Shown here one piece after another: positions 1-11,142 of a DNA stretch of 46,892 nt; the stretch's first letter is position 1; each line of letters starts with the position of its first letter. Below the pieces are notes generated by a model. It had not been told where the DNA came from, did not search any database, and was given only the letters and a program-made list of their open reading frames with translations. Position numbers and translations under genes: made by a program. The stretch spans positions 1 through 46,892 of the forward strand of contig JAQCGT010000007.1 in NCBI GenBank assembly GCA_027730505.1, given 5' to 3'. Source of the stretch: Actinomycetota bacterium. GTDB taxonomy: Bacteria > Actinomycetota > Acidimicrobiia > Acidimicrobiales > Ilumatobacteraceae.

Positions 1-67
1 CTGTGGGAATCGAACCCACGACACCAGCCTTACCATGGCTGTGCTCTGCCGACTGAGCTAAGAGGGC
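1..67 (-). tRNA. tRNA-Thr(GGT), 3' end cut by window edge
   Basis: Read on the minus strand, the stretch starts with the acceptor strand GCCCTCT, then a D arm (GCTC...GAGC), an anticodon stem CAGCC/GGCTG around the loop ATGGTAA (anticodon GGT), and a T arm GTGGG-TTCGATT-CCCAC. The 3' acceptor strand and discriminator base lie before base 1. Identity follows from the anticodon and a normal cloverleaf. Confidence 0.93.
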
Positions 68-138
68 GTCGGGCGCGGCGGTGCCGCGACCGGTCGGTGA
101 GTGTATCGGCGCCACAGCCGTTCCCACCATGGAGTGAC

Positions 139-144
139 TACGCT
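139..144 (+). promoter_or_regulatory. Putative -10 (TACGCT) for the GNAT gene
   Basis: TACGCT fits TANNNT and ends 8 bases before the GTG start at 153, so transcription would begin at or near the start codon (leaderless). No -35 is obvious. The call rests on position and on repetition of the pattern at other operon heads in the window. Confidence 0.35.
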
Positions 145-152
145 CGGCGGAC

Positions 153-671
153 GTGCCCGCCGCACCCGCTCCCCGACCCGTCGAGATCCGCCAGGCGACC
201 CCCGACGACGCCGCTGAGATCGCGGAGATCTACAACCACGAGGTGTTGCATACGGTATCGACGTTCGACATCGTCCCGCGGTCGGTCGAGGAGCAGCGAG
301 AGTGGCTGGCCAGTCGTTCCGGAGCATTCTCAGCGATCGTTGCGACCGATCCCATTGATCACAGCGTGCTCGGATTCGCCGCCCTCTCGCGCTACAAGGA
401 ACGGGCCGCCTACTCGACGACGGTCGAGGATTCGGTCTACGTCGACCGAGGCCACGCCGGACGCGGTATCGGCCGACTCCTGCTCACCGAAGTCTGCGGC
501 ATCGCTCGCGCCAGCGGATTCCACAGCGTGGTCGCTCGAATTGAGGCTGAAGGCACCGCCTCGAGGGGACTGCACGCCGCCTGTGGCTTCGAGCTCGTTG
601 GCATTGAGCGACAGGTCGGCCGCAAGTTCAACCGCTGGCTCGACGTCGCTGTCATGCAACTGGTGTTCTGA
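153..671 (+). CDS. GNAT N-acetyltransferase, phosphinothricin-acetyltransferase-like
   Basis: This 172-residue protein is a single GNAT domain of the PAT/MnaT subgroup, which moves acetyl from acetyl-CoA to the amino group of small amino-acid-like substrates such as phosphinothricin or methionine sulfone. The acetyl-CoA loop is visible as RGHAGRGIGRLLL near residues 99-111. The C-terminal GRKFNRWLDVAVMQL (about 156-170) is the family signature. The GTG start is chosen because the frame closes just upstream and a TANNNT box sits 8 bases before it. It stands alone between two minus-strand tRNA genes and ends just before a strong hairpin. The real substrate cannot be told from sequence; housekeeping detoxification of an amino-acid analogue is as likely as herbicide resistance. 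Confidence 0.85.
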   Translation: MPAAPAPRPVEIRQATPDDAAEIAEIYNHEVLHTVSTFDIVPRSVEEQREWLASRSGAFSAIVATDPIDHSVLGFAALSRYKERAAYSTTVEDSVYVDRGHAGRGIGRLLLTEVCGIARASGFHSVVARIEAEGTASRGLHAACGFELVGIERQVGRKFNRWLDVAVMQLVF

Positions 672-677
672 GAACGA

Positions 678-710
678 CTCGAGCCGGTCGGAGATTCCGA
701 CCGGCTCGAG
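678..710. terminator. Perfect 14-bp hairpin between convergent GNAT gene and tRNA-Tyr
   Basis: CTCGAGCCGGTCGG (678-691) and its exact reverse complement (697-710) flank a 5-base AGATT loop. It begins 6 bases after the GNAT stop and lies downstream of tRNA-Tyr on the other strand, so it can serve both. No T tract follows on either strand, as is common for intrinsic terminators in GC-rich actinobacteria. Confidence 0.75.
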
Positions 711-760
711 ACGGGGTTGGGCTGATCCAGCTGGTGCTGAAGCAGTCACATCTGTGTTTT

Positions 761-845
761 TGGTGGGCCGGGAAGGATTTGAACCTCCGTAGGCAATGCC
801 GGCAGATTTACAGTCTGCTCCCTTTGGCCGCTCGGGCACCGACCC
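761..845 (-). tRNA. tRNA-Tyr(GTA)
   Basis: On the minus strand the acceptor arm GGGTCGG (845-839) pairs with CCGGCCC (771-765, one G-U pair), followed by discriminator A and an encoded CCA at 763-761. The anticodon arm reads GCAGA-CTGTAAA-TCTGC (anticodon GTA), and a long variable arm shows class II architecture, as expected for bacterial tRNA-Tyr. Confidence 0.95.
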
Positions 846-889
846 CTATGTCGACCTCGGAGGCTATCGGCACCGGTACGGTGTCACCC

Positions 890-1374
890 ATGCCGAGTTT
901 CGACATCGTCTCAGAGGTCGACGCCCAGGAGGTCCGCAATGCGGTCGACCAGGCGCAGCGAGAGGTGAGCACACGCTTCGACTTCAAGAACACCGACTCC
1001 TCGATCGAGCAGAACGGGATGGTCATCACCCTGCACACGGTGAGCGAAGACCGCCTCGCAGCGCTTCGCGTCGTCCTCGAGGAGCGCCTCGTCAAGCGTG
1101 GCGTTTCATTGAAAGGCGTCGACTATGGCGATGTTCAAGACGCCACGCAGAACACGGTGCGGCAGGTCGTCACCATCAAGGTGGGCATCTCCTCCGACAA
1201 GGCCAAGGAGATCAACAAGTTGATCAAGGCCGATGGCCCCAAGGGCATCTCGAGTCAGACCCAAGGCGAGTCGGTTCGGGTACAGAGCAAGAAGCGCGAC
1301 GACCTTCAAGCCGTCATCGCACTGCTCAAGGGTGCCGACCTCGGCATCCCACTGCAGTTCAACAACTTCCGCGA

Positions 1375-1378
<4 letters not shown>
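890..1378 (+). CDS. yajQ: YajQ-family nucleotide-binding protein
   Basis: The 162-residue product starts [11 protein letters not shown] and matches the YajQ (UPF0234/DUF520) family along its whole length, including the central TRFDFKNT segment and the C-terminal FNNFRD. Members are about 163 residues, have two ferredoxin-like folds, and have been reported to bind nucleotides, including cyclic di-GMP in some species. The frame stays open upstream through tRNA-Tyr, but the family start is the ATG at 890; a TACGGT box ends 7 bases before it. The TAG stop interlocks with the TAG of the convergent acs gene on a shared CTAG. The role in this organism is unknown. Confidence 0.9.
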
Positions 1379-3327
<1,949 letters not shown>

Positions 3328-3335
3328 CGTCCTCG

Positions 3336-3341
3336 ACTCTA
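3336..3341 (-). promoter_or_regulatory. Putative -10 (TAGAGT) for acsA
   Basis: On the minus strand TAGAGT lies 8 bases before the acsA ATG, inside the 34-base gap after midA. This would give a near-leaderless acs transcript independent of the nuo-2 operon. Confidence 0.35.
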
Positions 3342-3361
3342 GGACATCGGTCACATCCGAT

Positions 3362-4339
3362 TCATCGCCGCCATTCGCAGACGGTGAACCCGCCCAGACC
3401 CTCTTGGTCGCACAACGCCTCGGCTTCGGACACCCGTGAACGCATGCGCAGCGCCTCGAGTCCGGGACGCGCCGCCTGCTCCGCCCACACTGCTCGACCC
3501 TCGGCCACCAGTTCGTCGATCCCGTGCAACGCCAGCCACTGTGCCTGCGAACGAATGGTGTCCGCTGACGGCAACTGGTCGATCGGCACTTCGCAGGTGA
3601 TGTCCTGAGTGCCTGGCTCGTCGAGGTAGTGCCCACCGCGCTCGTGACCCCGGTAGGTGCGAAGCCAGTCCCGCCATGGCCGTGCCGCCAGCCCAGCCGT
3701 CGTCGGCGCGAAGTAGTCGAATAACACGAGGGTGCCCGCCAGACGCCCGAGCACGTCGCCAACCCACCGCGCCGCGGCATCGACGAGCGGCGCACGCGCC
3801 CCGTGATCAGCGACGACAGGCAATACCGATGGGACAGGATCGAAACGTGCCGAGAGCACCTCGGTGCCTCCTGCCACGAATGCCTCGCGCCACCCGCCGT
3901 CGTACACCGCCAACCGGAACGGCAGATTGTCGAGAAGTTCATTCGCCAACACGACTCCCCGCAACTCGCCTTCTGGAAGCGAGGCCAGCGATTTCACACC
4001 ATCGGGGTGTCGCTCGCGTTGCACACCCGAGATCTCGACGGCGTGATATTCGAGGGCAGGCGCGCACGCCGCACCTGCGGCGCCGATGCCACGGGCGAGA
4101 GTGCCCGGACCGGCACCGACCTCGAAGACCGCAAAGCGATCGGGCCGACCAGCTCGCTCCCACTCTGAGTCGAGAAATCGCGCCACCACAGCGGCAAAGA
4201 GCGGTCCCACCTCGGCCGATGTGATGAAGTCACCCCGACGACCAGCCGCACCCCCACTTGTGTAGAAGCCGCGCGGCCCGTAGAGGGCGTCAAACACGAA
4301 CCGGTCGAAACCGACCGGGGCGTCAGCGTCCGAGGGCAC
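3362..4339 (-). CDS. MidA/NDUFAF7-family SAM-dependent methyltransferase
   Basis: The 325-residue protein has the DUF185 (MidA/NDUFAF7) signature: [20 protein letters not shown] near residues 25-44, SAM motif I EVGAGPG near 73-79, and [12 protein letters not shown] further on. The eukaryotic relative methylates an arginine of the NDUFS2 (NuoD) subunit and is needed for complex I assembly. Here the gene follows nuoN of the 11-subunit operon directly. The start is taken as GTG at 4339 (VPSDADAP), overlapping the end of nuoN by 17 bases; no ATG is available near the domain start and no Shine-Dalgarno sequence is obvious, so translation is probably coupled. The physical link to nuo genes supports a role in complex I maturation; the target arginine is an inference treated under findings. 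Confidence 0.87.
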   Translation of the reverse strand: MPSDADAPVGFDRFVFDALYGPRGFYTSGGAAGRRGDFITSAEVGPLFAAVVARFLDSEWERAGRPDRFAVFEVGAGPGTLARGIGAAGAACAPALEYHAVEISGVQRERHPDGVKSLASLPEGELRGVVLANELLDNLPFRLAVYDGGWREAFVAGGTEVLSARFDPVPSVLPVVADHGARAPLVDAAARWVGDVLGRLAGTLVLFDYFAPTTAGLAARPWRDWLRTYRGHERGGHYLDEPGTQDITCEVPIDQLPSADTIRSQAQWLALHGIDELVAEGRAVWAEQAARPGLEALRMRSRVSEAEALCDQEGLGGFTVCEWRR

Positions 4340-5831
4340 CGGTGAGATCGGGAAGGTCGGCGAAGCGCAGAACCAGGCTGGGCAGGATGCCGAGCACCAG
4401 TGTGCCACCGGCCGTGATGCCGAGCGCCAACCAGATCGACGATGCCGGGCGGATCGGCGTGGTGTCACCGTCGGGAACCGGAGCCATCCAGATCTGTCGG
4501 AGCACCCGCATGTAGTAGCCGGCGGCGATCACCGTATTGACCGCGGCGATGATCGCTAGCACGTAGGCCGAGGTCGACCCAGCGTCGATCAGGGCACGGA
4601 ATGCCTGAAGTTTCGCGATCCAGATGCCGAGCGGCGGGATACCGGCGAGTGACGCCAAGAAGATCGTCATGAGCAGGCCGAGGCCCGGTGCGTACGACAT
4701 CAGTCCGCCGAACGATGAGATCTCGCCCGAACGGGTCTTGCGCGCCACTGCGATGATCACCGCGAAGGCACCCAGGTTCGAGAATGCGTAGATCAAGAGG
4801 TAGATCACGACTGCTCGAAGTGCTGACTCGGCTGCGGACGTCGCCATGACCGCGAGTGGCATCAAGATGAATCCGCCCTGGCTGACCGACGAGTACGCCA
4901 ACATGCGCACGATGTTCGTCTGGCGCAGAGCGACCACATTGCCGACCGTCATCGTCAAAGCCGCCATCACCCAGATCATCGGCGAGTGCACTTCATCGGC
5001 ACCATGGAGGCCGAGGTAGAGCATCGTCAGGAGCGCCACGAAACCCGCTGCCTTGGAAGCCACCGACAAGAACGCCGTCACCGGCGTGGGCGCACCCTCA
5101 TAGGTGTCTGGTGCCCAGGTGTGGAACGGCACGGCCGAGATCTTGAAGGCGAATCCGGCGATAACGAACACCACGGCGAAAACCTGCATCGCCGACAGAT
5201 CGCCCGACAGCGCAGCGCCGATCTCGGTGAGCTTCGTCGTTCCCGTGGTGCCGTAGAGGAAACTCATGCCGTAGAGCAGGATCGCTGAGGCGAACACGCC
5301 CAGCAGGTAGTACTTCGCTCCAGCCTCATTGCTACGAACGTCGCGCTTGCGCCAGGCCGCCATCATGTAGGCCGGGATCGAAAGCAGTTCAAGAGCGACG
5401 AACACGCTCATGAGGTCGCGACTCGACGCCATCATGACCATGCCCAGAATGCTGACGAGCAGCAGCACATAGAACTCGCCCTGGTAGTAACCACCTTCTT
5501 CGAGTTCGTTCTGACTGAGCAGTACGACCACGTACCCGACGAGCAGGAACAAGGCCTTCAAGATCAGCGCGTATTCGTCCACGACATAACGGCCGTCGAA
5601 GATGGCGTCACGAACATCGCCGCCAAGCACGGCAAGGGTGACCACCGGGATGACCGCTCCGAGCAGCACGAATCCGGTGATCGTGGCCATCGCCCACTTC
5701 TTGGCCTCATCGAGCCACAGGTCGACCAGGAGCACGAGGTTGATCCCGACCACGAGCACCAACTCGGGAGCGATGGCGTGCCAGTCGATGGTCGGGGCCG
5801 TCCAGGCCTGGGCGAGAAGGGAGGCGATCAC
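4323..5831 (-). CDS. nuoN: NADH-quinone oxidoreductase subunit N, nuo-2 copy
   Basis: A 502-residue polytopic membrane protein of the antiporter-like ND2/NuoN family, one of the three proton-pumping modules of complex I. The family motif FHTWAPDTYEGAPTPVTAF is clear in the middle, with about 14 hydrophobic segments. It starts with GTG in a GTGA overlap with nuoM and ends inside the start of the methyltransferase gene. It is the last Nuo subunit of the 11-gene set and is clearly distinct in sequence from the nuoN at 19003-20505. Confidence 0.96.
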   Translation of the reverse strand: MIASLLAQAWTAPTIDWHAIAPELVLVVGINLVLLVDLWLDEAKKWAMATITGFVLLGAVIPVVTLAVLGGDVRDAIFDGRYVVDEYALILKALFLLVGYVVVLLSQNELEEGGYYQGEFYVLLLVSILGMVMMASSRDLMSVFVALELLSIPAYMMAAWRKRDVRSNEAGAKYYLLGVFASAILLYGMSFLYGTTGTTKLTEIGAALSGDLSAMQVFAVVFVIAGFAFKISAVPFHTWAPDTYEGAPTPVTAFLSVASKAAGFVALLTMLYLGLHGADEVHSPMIWVMAALTMTVGNVVALRQTNIVRMLAYSSVSQGGFILMPLAVMATSAAESALRAVVIYLLIYAFSNLGAFAVIIAVARKTRSGEISSFGGLMSYAPGLGLLMTIFLASLAGIPPLGIWIAKLQAFRALIDAGSTSAYVLAIIAAVNTVIAAGYYMRVLRQIWMAPVPDGDTTPIRPASSIWLALGITAGGTLVLGILPSLVLRFADLPDLTGALGR

Positions 5832-7417
5832 GGGATGCCCGCTCCCACCCGCTCAACGAGGGCGGAAACCGCCGGATCCATCACATCGAACATCAACTGC
5901 GGGTACACGCCGAAGACGACGATGGCAATGAGGAAGGGCGTCCAGGCGATCCACTCGATCGGCGTGACATCGTGGATGTCGGCACCATGGTGGTCGTCGT
6001 TGACGCCGGCACCGACAGCATGGGTGGCATGGCTGTCGAACTCAGGGTTCGGACGACCAAAGGCTGTGCGCTGGTACAGCCACAGCAGGTACGCAGCAGC
6101 CAGAACAGTTCCAAGCGCCGCAATCACCATGAGCACCCGGTAGAGCGTCTCGTCGAGACCGAAGTTGGGGTTGTAGGCCGACAAGATGGCCGGGAACTCA
6201 CCCCAGAAGCCGGCAAGACCCGGCAGGCCCAGGGACGCCATCGCCGAGAAGCCGAGGATCCAGCCGAGCCGTGGCATCTGGATGAGCATGCCCGACAGGC
6301 GGTTGATCTCGAGGGTGTGGTAGCGGTGCTTCACCGAACCGGCGATGAAGAAGAGCATGCCGGTGATGAGGCCGTGGGCGACCATGCCAAACAGCGCAGC
6401 GTTGATACCGAACTCGGTCAGGGTCGAGATACCGAGCATCACGAAGCCCATGTGCGCCACCGACGAGAACGCGATGAGACGCTTCATGTCGGTCTGTGCC
6501 AGACAGCCGAGCGCACCATAGATGATGCCGATCACGGCGAGGATGCCGATCACCGGCGCCCACGCCTTTGCTCCCTGAGGCAGCATCGGAATAGCGATAC
6601 GGACGAATCCGTAGGTACCGAGTTTGAGCAGGATGGCCGCCAGGATCACTGAGCCCTGTGTGGGCGCCTGCGTGTGGGCATCGGGCAACCAGGTGTGGAA
6701 GGGGAACATCGGCACCTTGACCGCGAAACCGACGAACATGCCGGCGAAGATCCAAATCTGCACATCCCGGTCGATCAACGCCCCAGCCTCGGCCAGGTGG
6801 GCAAATGAGAACGACTCGGCTCCGGTCTGGAAGAACAGCGCCAGGAAGGCCACCAACATGAGGGCCGATCCGAACATCGTGTAGAGGAAGAACTTGAGCG
6901 ATGCGTACTGACGCTGCTCGCCGCCCCATACGCCGATCATGAAGTACATCGGCAAGAGCACGACCTCGAAGAAGACGAAGAACAAGATGAGGTCTTGGGC
7001 AATGAACGACCCGGCCATACCCACCTGCAAGACCAGCATCAACATGATGAATGACTTCGGGTTACCGGCGTCGGGCATGTTGTCCCAGGTGTAGATCATC
7101 ACCAGCAACGTGACGATCATCGACAAGAAGTAGAGCGGCAGGCTGATGCCGTCGAGGCCGATCGTGTAATTCGAGCGAATGACCGAAATCCACTCGGTGT
7201 CGACGAAGAACTGGAGTGACTCGCTTCGGCCGAAGTCGAAACGGATCAGCGTGAGCACACCAACCGCAGCGGTGACCGCCGAGGTGATGATGCCGATCTG
7301 CTTGTGAGTGCGCTCCTCGGATGCCGGAACGAACATCATGAGCAGGACGCCCACGAGCGGCAGGAATGTGCCGACCGTGAGGATCCAGTTGTCGGTGGTG
7401 ATGGTTTCCATGTTCAT
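5828..7417 (-). CDS. nuoM: NADH-quinone oxidoreductase subunit M, nuo-2 copy
   Basis: A 529-residue membrane protein of the ND4/NuoM antiporter-like family. FHTWLPDAHTQAPTQGSV and the following GTYGFVRIA segment are typical NuoM. AGGGG lies 5-8 bases before the ATG on the minus strand, a good ribosome site after the 19-base gap to nuoL. The C-terminal tail holds an Asp/His-containing loop (residues about 475-495) not typical of short NuoM proteins. It overlaps nuoN by 4 bases. Confidence 0.96.
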   Translation of the reverse strand: MNMETITTDNWILTVGTFLPLVGVLLMMFVPASEERTHKQIGIITSAVTAAVGVLTLIRFDFGRSESLQFFVDTEWISVIRSNYTIGLDGISLPLYFLSMIVTLLVMIYTWDNMPDAGNPKSFIMLMLVLQVGMAGSFIAQDLILFFVFFEVVLLPMYFMIGVWGGEQRQYASLKFFLYTMFGSALMLVAFLALFFQTGAESFSFAHLAEAGALIDRDVQIWIFAGMFVGFAVKVPMFPFHTWLPDAHTQAPTQGSVILAAILLKLGTYGFVRIAIPMLPQGAKAWAPVIGILAVIGIIYGALGCLAQTDMKRLIAFSSVAHMGFVMLGISTLTEFGINAALFGMVAHGLITGMLFFIAGSVKHRYHTLEINRLSGMLIQMPRLGWILGFSAMASLGLPGLAGFWGEFPAILSAYNPNFGLDETLYRVLMVIAALGTVLAAAYLLWLYQRTAFGRPNPEFDSHATHAVGAGVNDDHHGADIHDVTPIEWIAWTPFLIAIVVFGVYPQLMFDVMDPAVSALVERVGAGIP

Positions 7418-7436
7418 GAGACCCCTGGGTGTTGAC

Positions 7437-9836
7437 TCAGATGTTCACGAGGATGAGGACGATCGCCCCCACCGTCGCAGCGCCGAAGAGCAGCGCGCCG
7501 TACTGGTTGACCTTGCCTGACTGGACGGGTTGAAGAGCGTGACCGGTTTCGCTGGCGATGAAACCCGATGCGTTGACCGCTCCATCGACCACCCGCTGGT
7601 CGAGATTGCGGTACACCCACTCGCCGGTTGAGCGACCGCTCCGGCCGACGCCGTTGACGATGCCGTCGAGGATGTTCTGGTTGATCCAGTAAGCGGCCTT
7701 CGCCATCGGATATGCCACAGCTCGGACGATGACCCCTTCGTAGAGATGGTCGAGGTAGTACTTGTTGACCAAGAACGCGTGCCCACGGCGAGCGATCCCC
7801 GAACGAGAGGTCAGTCCCTTCAGCGGGTTGCGGCGATCACCGAACACGCCCATCGACAACCATGCGCTGATAGAGATGCCGAACGCCACGAGCAGGATCG
7901 AGGGCGCCGCCTTCGACCACGAGAACACAGCGTGGCTGAGCTTTGGCGCGTAGCAGACCGTTCCCTCCGCCGGATCGGAGAAGCCACATCCCTCGGAGTA
8001 CCCACCCTCCTCGGCGGTCACGGCGGCTAGACCGAGGGCGTGCCCCTCGTCACCGGCGCTGTGCAAAGCGTCAGCCTCCACGGCGACACCGACGGGCTCG
8101 ACCCAATCGGTGAAGTAATGGGTTCCCACGGCTGGGGCATTGAGATAGCCGGAGAAGATGGCAAGTGTTGCGAGTATCACCAGAGGAGCCGTGATTCGCC
8201 ACGGTGACTCGTGCGGCCCGGCATGGGCATCGTGGTGATCATCGTGGCCATGTGCATCGTGGCCGTGGTCGGCACCGTGATCGTCGGCGTGATCGTCGGC
8301 GTGATCGTCATGGTGCTCCCCCGCCGCCGCGCCCCGGGCCTTGCCGAAGAAGGTGAGATAGGTCGCCCTGGTCATGTAAGCAGCGGTCATCGCCGCACCG
8401 ATCAGACCGACCCAGTAGAAGAACTGGTAGCCGTTGTGGCTCGCATTGTCGATGATCTCGTCCTTGGAGAAGAAGCCCGAGAAGAACGGGATACCGCAGA
8501 GCGCCGCCGTAGAGATCATCCAGGTCGTCGCCGTCACCGGCATCTTTCGGGCGAGCCCACCCATGTCCTTCTTCATGTCGAAGGAGTGGTGCGAACCCGA
8601 GTGGCTCACCGATCCGGCCGCCAAGAACAGCGCACACTTGAAGAATGCGTGGGTGAAAATGTGGAACACGGCCGGGAGCCACGCCCCAACACCGAGACCC
8701 AACATCATGTAGCCGAGCTGCGACACCGTGGAATACGCCAACACCTTCTTGATGTCGTCCTGAACGAACGCGAGGGCAGCCGCCGCAATGATCGTGATGC
8801 CGCCGATGATCGTGATCAGGTTGACCGCGGTGTCGAGGATGTCGAAGCCGACGAAGAACACCGGATAGACCCGCGCCACCAAGAACACACCCGCCACAAC
8901 CATGGTGGACGAGTGCAGCAGCGACGACACCGGCGTCGGGCCGGCCATGGCATCGGGAAGCCACGTGTGCAGCGGGAACTGACCTGACTTGCCAATCGCC
9001 GCAATGAACAATGCGACGCCACCCCAGAACAAGACACTGTTCGACGCCTCACCCGAGAGCGCCCACGCTGAGATCGCTCGAATCGAGAACCCGTTCGAGC
9101 CACGCTCGACGGCCCAGTCGTTGGCGCCGAAGAAGATCACAGCAGTACCGACGAGTAGTCCGACGTCGCCGACACGCACCGTGAAGAACGCCTTGAGCGC
9201 TGCCTTCGAGTTCGCCGTCTCTTCCCACCAGTGCCCGATCAACATGAACGAGCACAGACCCATGATCTCCCAGCCGAGGATCAACTGGATCATGTTCTCG
9301 GCCAAGACCATGACGAGCATGCCCGCAGAGAACAGAGTGAGGGCGGCGAAGAAGTGGGTGAACCGGCGATCGCCGGACACGTACTCGGTGGAATAGATCT
9401 GCACGAGCAACGAGATGAAGGTGACGAGCAGCAACAGCATGATCGCCAGGCCGTCGATGTGCTGTCCGACACCGAACTCGAGACCACCGGACTGCCACCA
9501 GGTCCAGGTGCGCACCACCGGTTCGACAAACGCTGCTGAGTGGCCACCCTCCTCGGTCGCCGTCGGCACGATCGCCCGGGCAAATCCGAAGAAACCACCG
9601 AGGGCATGCTCACCCTCGGCCGATGCCGAGTTCACTCGTTGAATCCACTGGACCGTGGCTCCGATCGCAATCGCCAGCGATGCCGCCATCGACACCAGAC
9701 CGACTTCGCTACCACCTTGTGGCATCCGCTTGCCGAACAGGATGATCAGCACGAAACCGATCGCCGGGATCAACGGGATCAACCATGCATTCTCGAGGAA
9801 CCAGCCTGATGAGAGGGTTGCTGCGAGCATCGACAT
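7437..9836 (-). CDS. nuoL: NADH-quinone oxidoreductase subunit L, nuo-2 copy, with His/Asp-rich loop
   Basis: A 799-residue ND5/NuoL protein, the distal proton pump of complex I, carrying the long lateral helix region at its C-terminus. FPLHTWLPDAMAGPTPVSSL near residues 287-306 marks the family. It is about 160 residues longer than the other NuoL in this window (642). The surplus lies in an acidic loop near residues 70-105, a His/Asp-rich loop at 507-543 with 13 histidines, and a C-terminal periplasmic-type segment near 590-630 with two cysteines. The start codon overlaps the nuoK stop (TGATG); a second ATG six bases further in is possible. Confidence 0.96.
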   Translation of the reverse strand: MSMLAATLSSGWFLENAWLIPLIPAIGFVLIILFGKRMPQGGSEVGLVSMAASLAIAIGATVQWIQRVNSASAEGEHALGGFFGFARAIVPTATEEGGHSAAFVEPVVRTWTWWQSGGLEFGVGQHIDGLAIMLLLLVTFISLLVQIYSTEYVSGDRRFTHFFAALTLFSAGMLVMVLAENMIQLILGWEIMGLCSFMLIGHWWEETANSKAALKAFFTVRVGDVGLLVGTAVIFFGANDWAVERGSNGFSIRAISAWALSGEASNSVLFWGGVALFIAAIGKSGQFPLHTWLPDAMAGPTPVSSLLHSSTMVVAGVFLVARVYPVFFVGFDILDTAVNLITIIGGITIIAAAALAFVQDDIKKVLAYSTVSQLGYMMLGLGVGAWLPAVFHIFTHAFFKCALFLAAGSVSHSGSHHSFDMKKDMGGLARKMPVTATTWMISTAALCGIPFFSGFFSKDEIIDNASHNGYQFFYWVGLIGAAMTAAYMTRATYLTFFGKARGAAAGEHHDDHADDHADDHGADHGHDAHGHDDHHDAHAGPHESPWRITAPLVILATLAIFSGYLNAPAVGTHYFTDWVEPVGVAVEADALHSAGDEGHALGLAAVTAEEGGYSEGCGFSDPAEGTVCYAPKLSHAVFSWSKAAPSILLVAFGISISAWLSMGVFGDRRNPLKGLTSRSGIARRGHAFLVNKYYLDHLYEGVIVRAVAYPMAKAAYWINQNILDGIVNGVGRSGRSTGEWVYRNLDQRVVDGAVNASGFIASETGHALQPVQSGKVNQYGALLFGAATVGAIVLILVNI
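8277..8310. repeat. 12-bp in-frame tandem repeat inside nuoL
   Basis: GTGATCGTCGGC occurs twice exactly and a third time for 10 bases. Read on the minus strand it encodes repeated Ala-Asp-Asp-His in the histidine-rich loop of nuo-2 NuoL. Identical codons in each unit suggest recent slippage rather than old conserved residues. Confidence 0.8.
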
Positions 9837-10135
9837 CAGCCCTTCAGTGCCGAGAGTTCATCGAGGGCGATCGAACGCCGATTGCGGTAGATCATCAGCA
9901 CCATCGCCAGACCGACGCCGACCTCGGCGGCAGCGACGGCGATGACGTACAGCGCAAAAACATGGCCCTCCGCCGAGTCGTTCATGAGCGCAAAGGCGAT
10001 GAGATTGACATTCACGGCGTTGAGGATCAGCTCGATCGACATCAGCACCATCACGGCATTACGACGAGCGATCACTCCGAACACCCCGAGGGCGAACAGC
10101 AGCGCTCCAAGTATCAGGAAGTTGACGGCGTACAC
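9836..10135 (-). CDS. nuoK: NADH-quinone oxidoreductase subunit K, nuo-2 copy
   Basis: A 99-residue protein with three transmembrane helices and the NuoK/ND4L hallmark GVIARRNAVMVLMSIELILNA (split here as GVIARRNAVM then LMSIELILNAVN), containing the membrane glutamate used in proton transfer. It starts with GTG three bases after the nuoJ stop and its stop overlaps the nuoL start. Confidence 0.95.
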   Translation of the reverse strand: MYAVNFLILGALLFALGVFGVIARRNAVMVLMSIELILNAVNVNLIAFALMNDSAEGHVFALYVIAVAAAEVGVGLAMVLMIYRNRRSIALDELSALKG

Positions 10136-10138
10136 GAC

Positions 10139-10660
10139 TCAGTCCTTCCTCGCCAGCACAATTGCGCCGATGGCGGCCGCCAGCAACACGAACGAGAGGG
10201 CGAGGAACGGCACCAAGCCCTCGCGCAAGAACACATCGGACAATGCCGTCGTCGGCATCGGACCGTCAGGAGACTCGATCACCGATGAGCCGTACTCATC
10301 GACGATCACCCAAATCATCGTGCCAGCGAGCAGGAGAGCCACCGGGATGCCGAGGCCCCAACCGCGGTTGTTCAGCCCGTCCTCGGATCCGATTGTGGCC
10401 CGGGTCAACATGATGCCGAAGAGGAACAGAACCATCACGGCACCGATGTAGACCATCACTTGCGACACCGCTACGAACTCAGCAGCTGCCAGCACGTACT
10501 GCGCTGCAACGCCACCGAGCACCAGGACCAGCCAGAGGGCAGCATGCACCACGTTGCGGGTCGAAACGATGCGCACGGCACCGTAGAGCATGACCGCAGC
10601 GATGATGTAGAAGCCGACGTTCTGGGCCACATTGACGTCGGCAGCGAACAGCGCACTCAC
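10139..10660 (-). CDS. nuoJ: NADH-quinone oxidoreductase subunit J, nuo-2 copy
   Basis: A 173-residue NuoJ/ND6 membrane subunit with about five helices; [22 protein letters not shown] is the conserved TM3 region with its pi-bulge (quoted here as [16 protein letters not shown]). I place the start at the GTG at 10660 (VSALFAAD), which overlaps the nuoI stop as GTGA. The frame is open 19 codons further up, but those codons lie inside nuoI and read as low-complexity Arg/Glu. Confidence 0.94.
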   Translation of the reverse strand: MSALFAADVNVAQNVGFYIIAAVMLYGAVRIVSTRNVVHAALWLVLVLGGVAAQYVLAAAEFVAVSQVMVYIGAVMVLFLFGIMLTRATIGSEDGLNNRGWGLGIPVALLLAGTMIWVIVDEYGSSVIESPDGPMPTTALSDVFLREGLVPFLALSFVLLAAAIGAIVLARKD

Positions 10661-11142
10661 TTCTTCTTCTCCGCGCCGGCTTCGAGTTCGGGGGCCTCGG
10701 GAACCGTCTCCATCCACTCCCCGAGCTTCGTCTTGTCGTGGAGCAGATCAGCGATCTTCGGTTCTGAGTACTCGTACTCGGGGCTCCAGAACAACGCGTC
10801 GAAGGGGCAGACCTCGACACAGATACCGCAATACATGCACAGCGCGTAGTCGATATCGAAGCGATCGAGATGATTGACCTGACGCGGTTTGCCACCGGCA
10901 CGCCGGGGCGGCGCCAACTGCTTATGGCCCTCGATGTAGATACACCAGTCAGGACACGAACGGGCGCACAACATGCACGCTGTGCAGTTGTCCTCGCGCA
11001 GGGCGATCACGCCACGGGCCCTGACCGGCGGGGCCTCCTTGGCGTGCGGGTACTGGACGGTGTCCGCACCCTCTTTCACGGTGCGGAACAGCGTCCCCAT
11101 GGTGACGCCGAGTCCTTTGACAAGTCCGGGAACCTTGGGCAT
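10657..11142 (-). CDS. nuoI: NADH-quinone oxidoreductase subunit I, nuo-2 copy
   Basis: A 161-residue 2[4Fe-4S] subunit (clusters N6a/N6b) that passes electrons to NuoB. Cluster cysteines are C53, C56, C59, C63 and C102, C105, C108, C112, both with the normal CxxCxxCxxxCP spacing. The start MPKVPG at 11142 shares one base with the nuoH stop (TGATG). The C-terminus ends in a short lysine run. In an 11-subunit complex this subunit, or a protein docked on it, is the likely electron entry point, since NuoE, NuoF and NuoG are not encoded in this operon. Confidence 0.95.
   Translation of the reverse strand: MPKVPGLVKGLGVTMGTLFRTVKEGADTVQYPHAKEAPPVRARGVIALREDNCTACMLCARSCPDWCIYIEGHKQLAPPRRAGGKPRQVNHLDRFDIDYALCMYCGICVEVCPFDALFWSPEYEYSEPKIADLLHDKTKLGEWMETVPEAPELEAGAEKKK

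Noticed and set aside
734-889. Extension of yajQ upstream through tRNA-Tyr
   Set aside because: The tRNA is unmistakable and the YajQ family starts at [11 protein letters not shown].
3328-3942. N-terminal extension of the acsA frame by 205 codons
   Set aside because: It overlaps midA in another phase, is Arg/Ser-rich, and Acs normally begins where MSENND starts.
8211-8987. Plus-strand frame starting with a Val/Ile run that looks like a membrane segment
   Set aside because: The hydrophobic run is the reverse reading of the His/Asp repeat of nuoL; the rest is Arg/His-rich shadow sequence.
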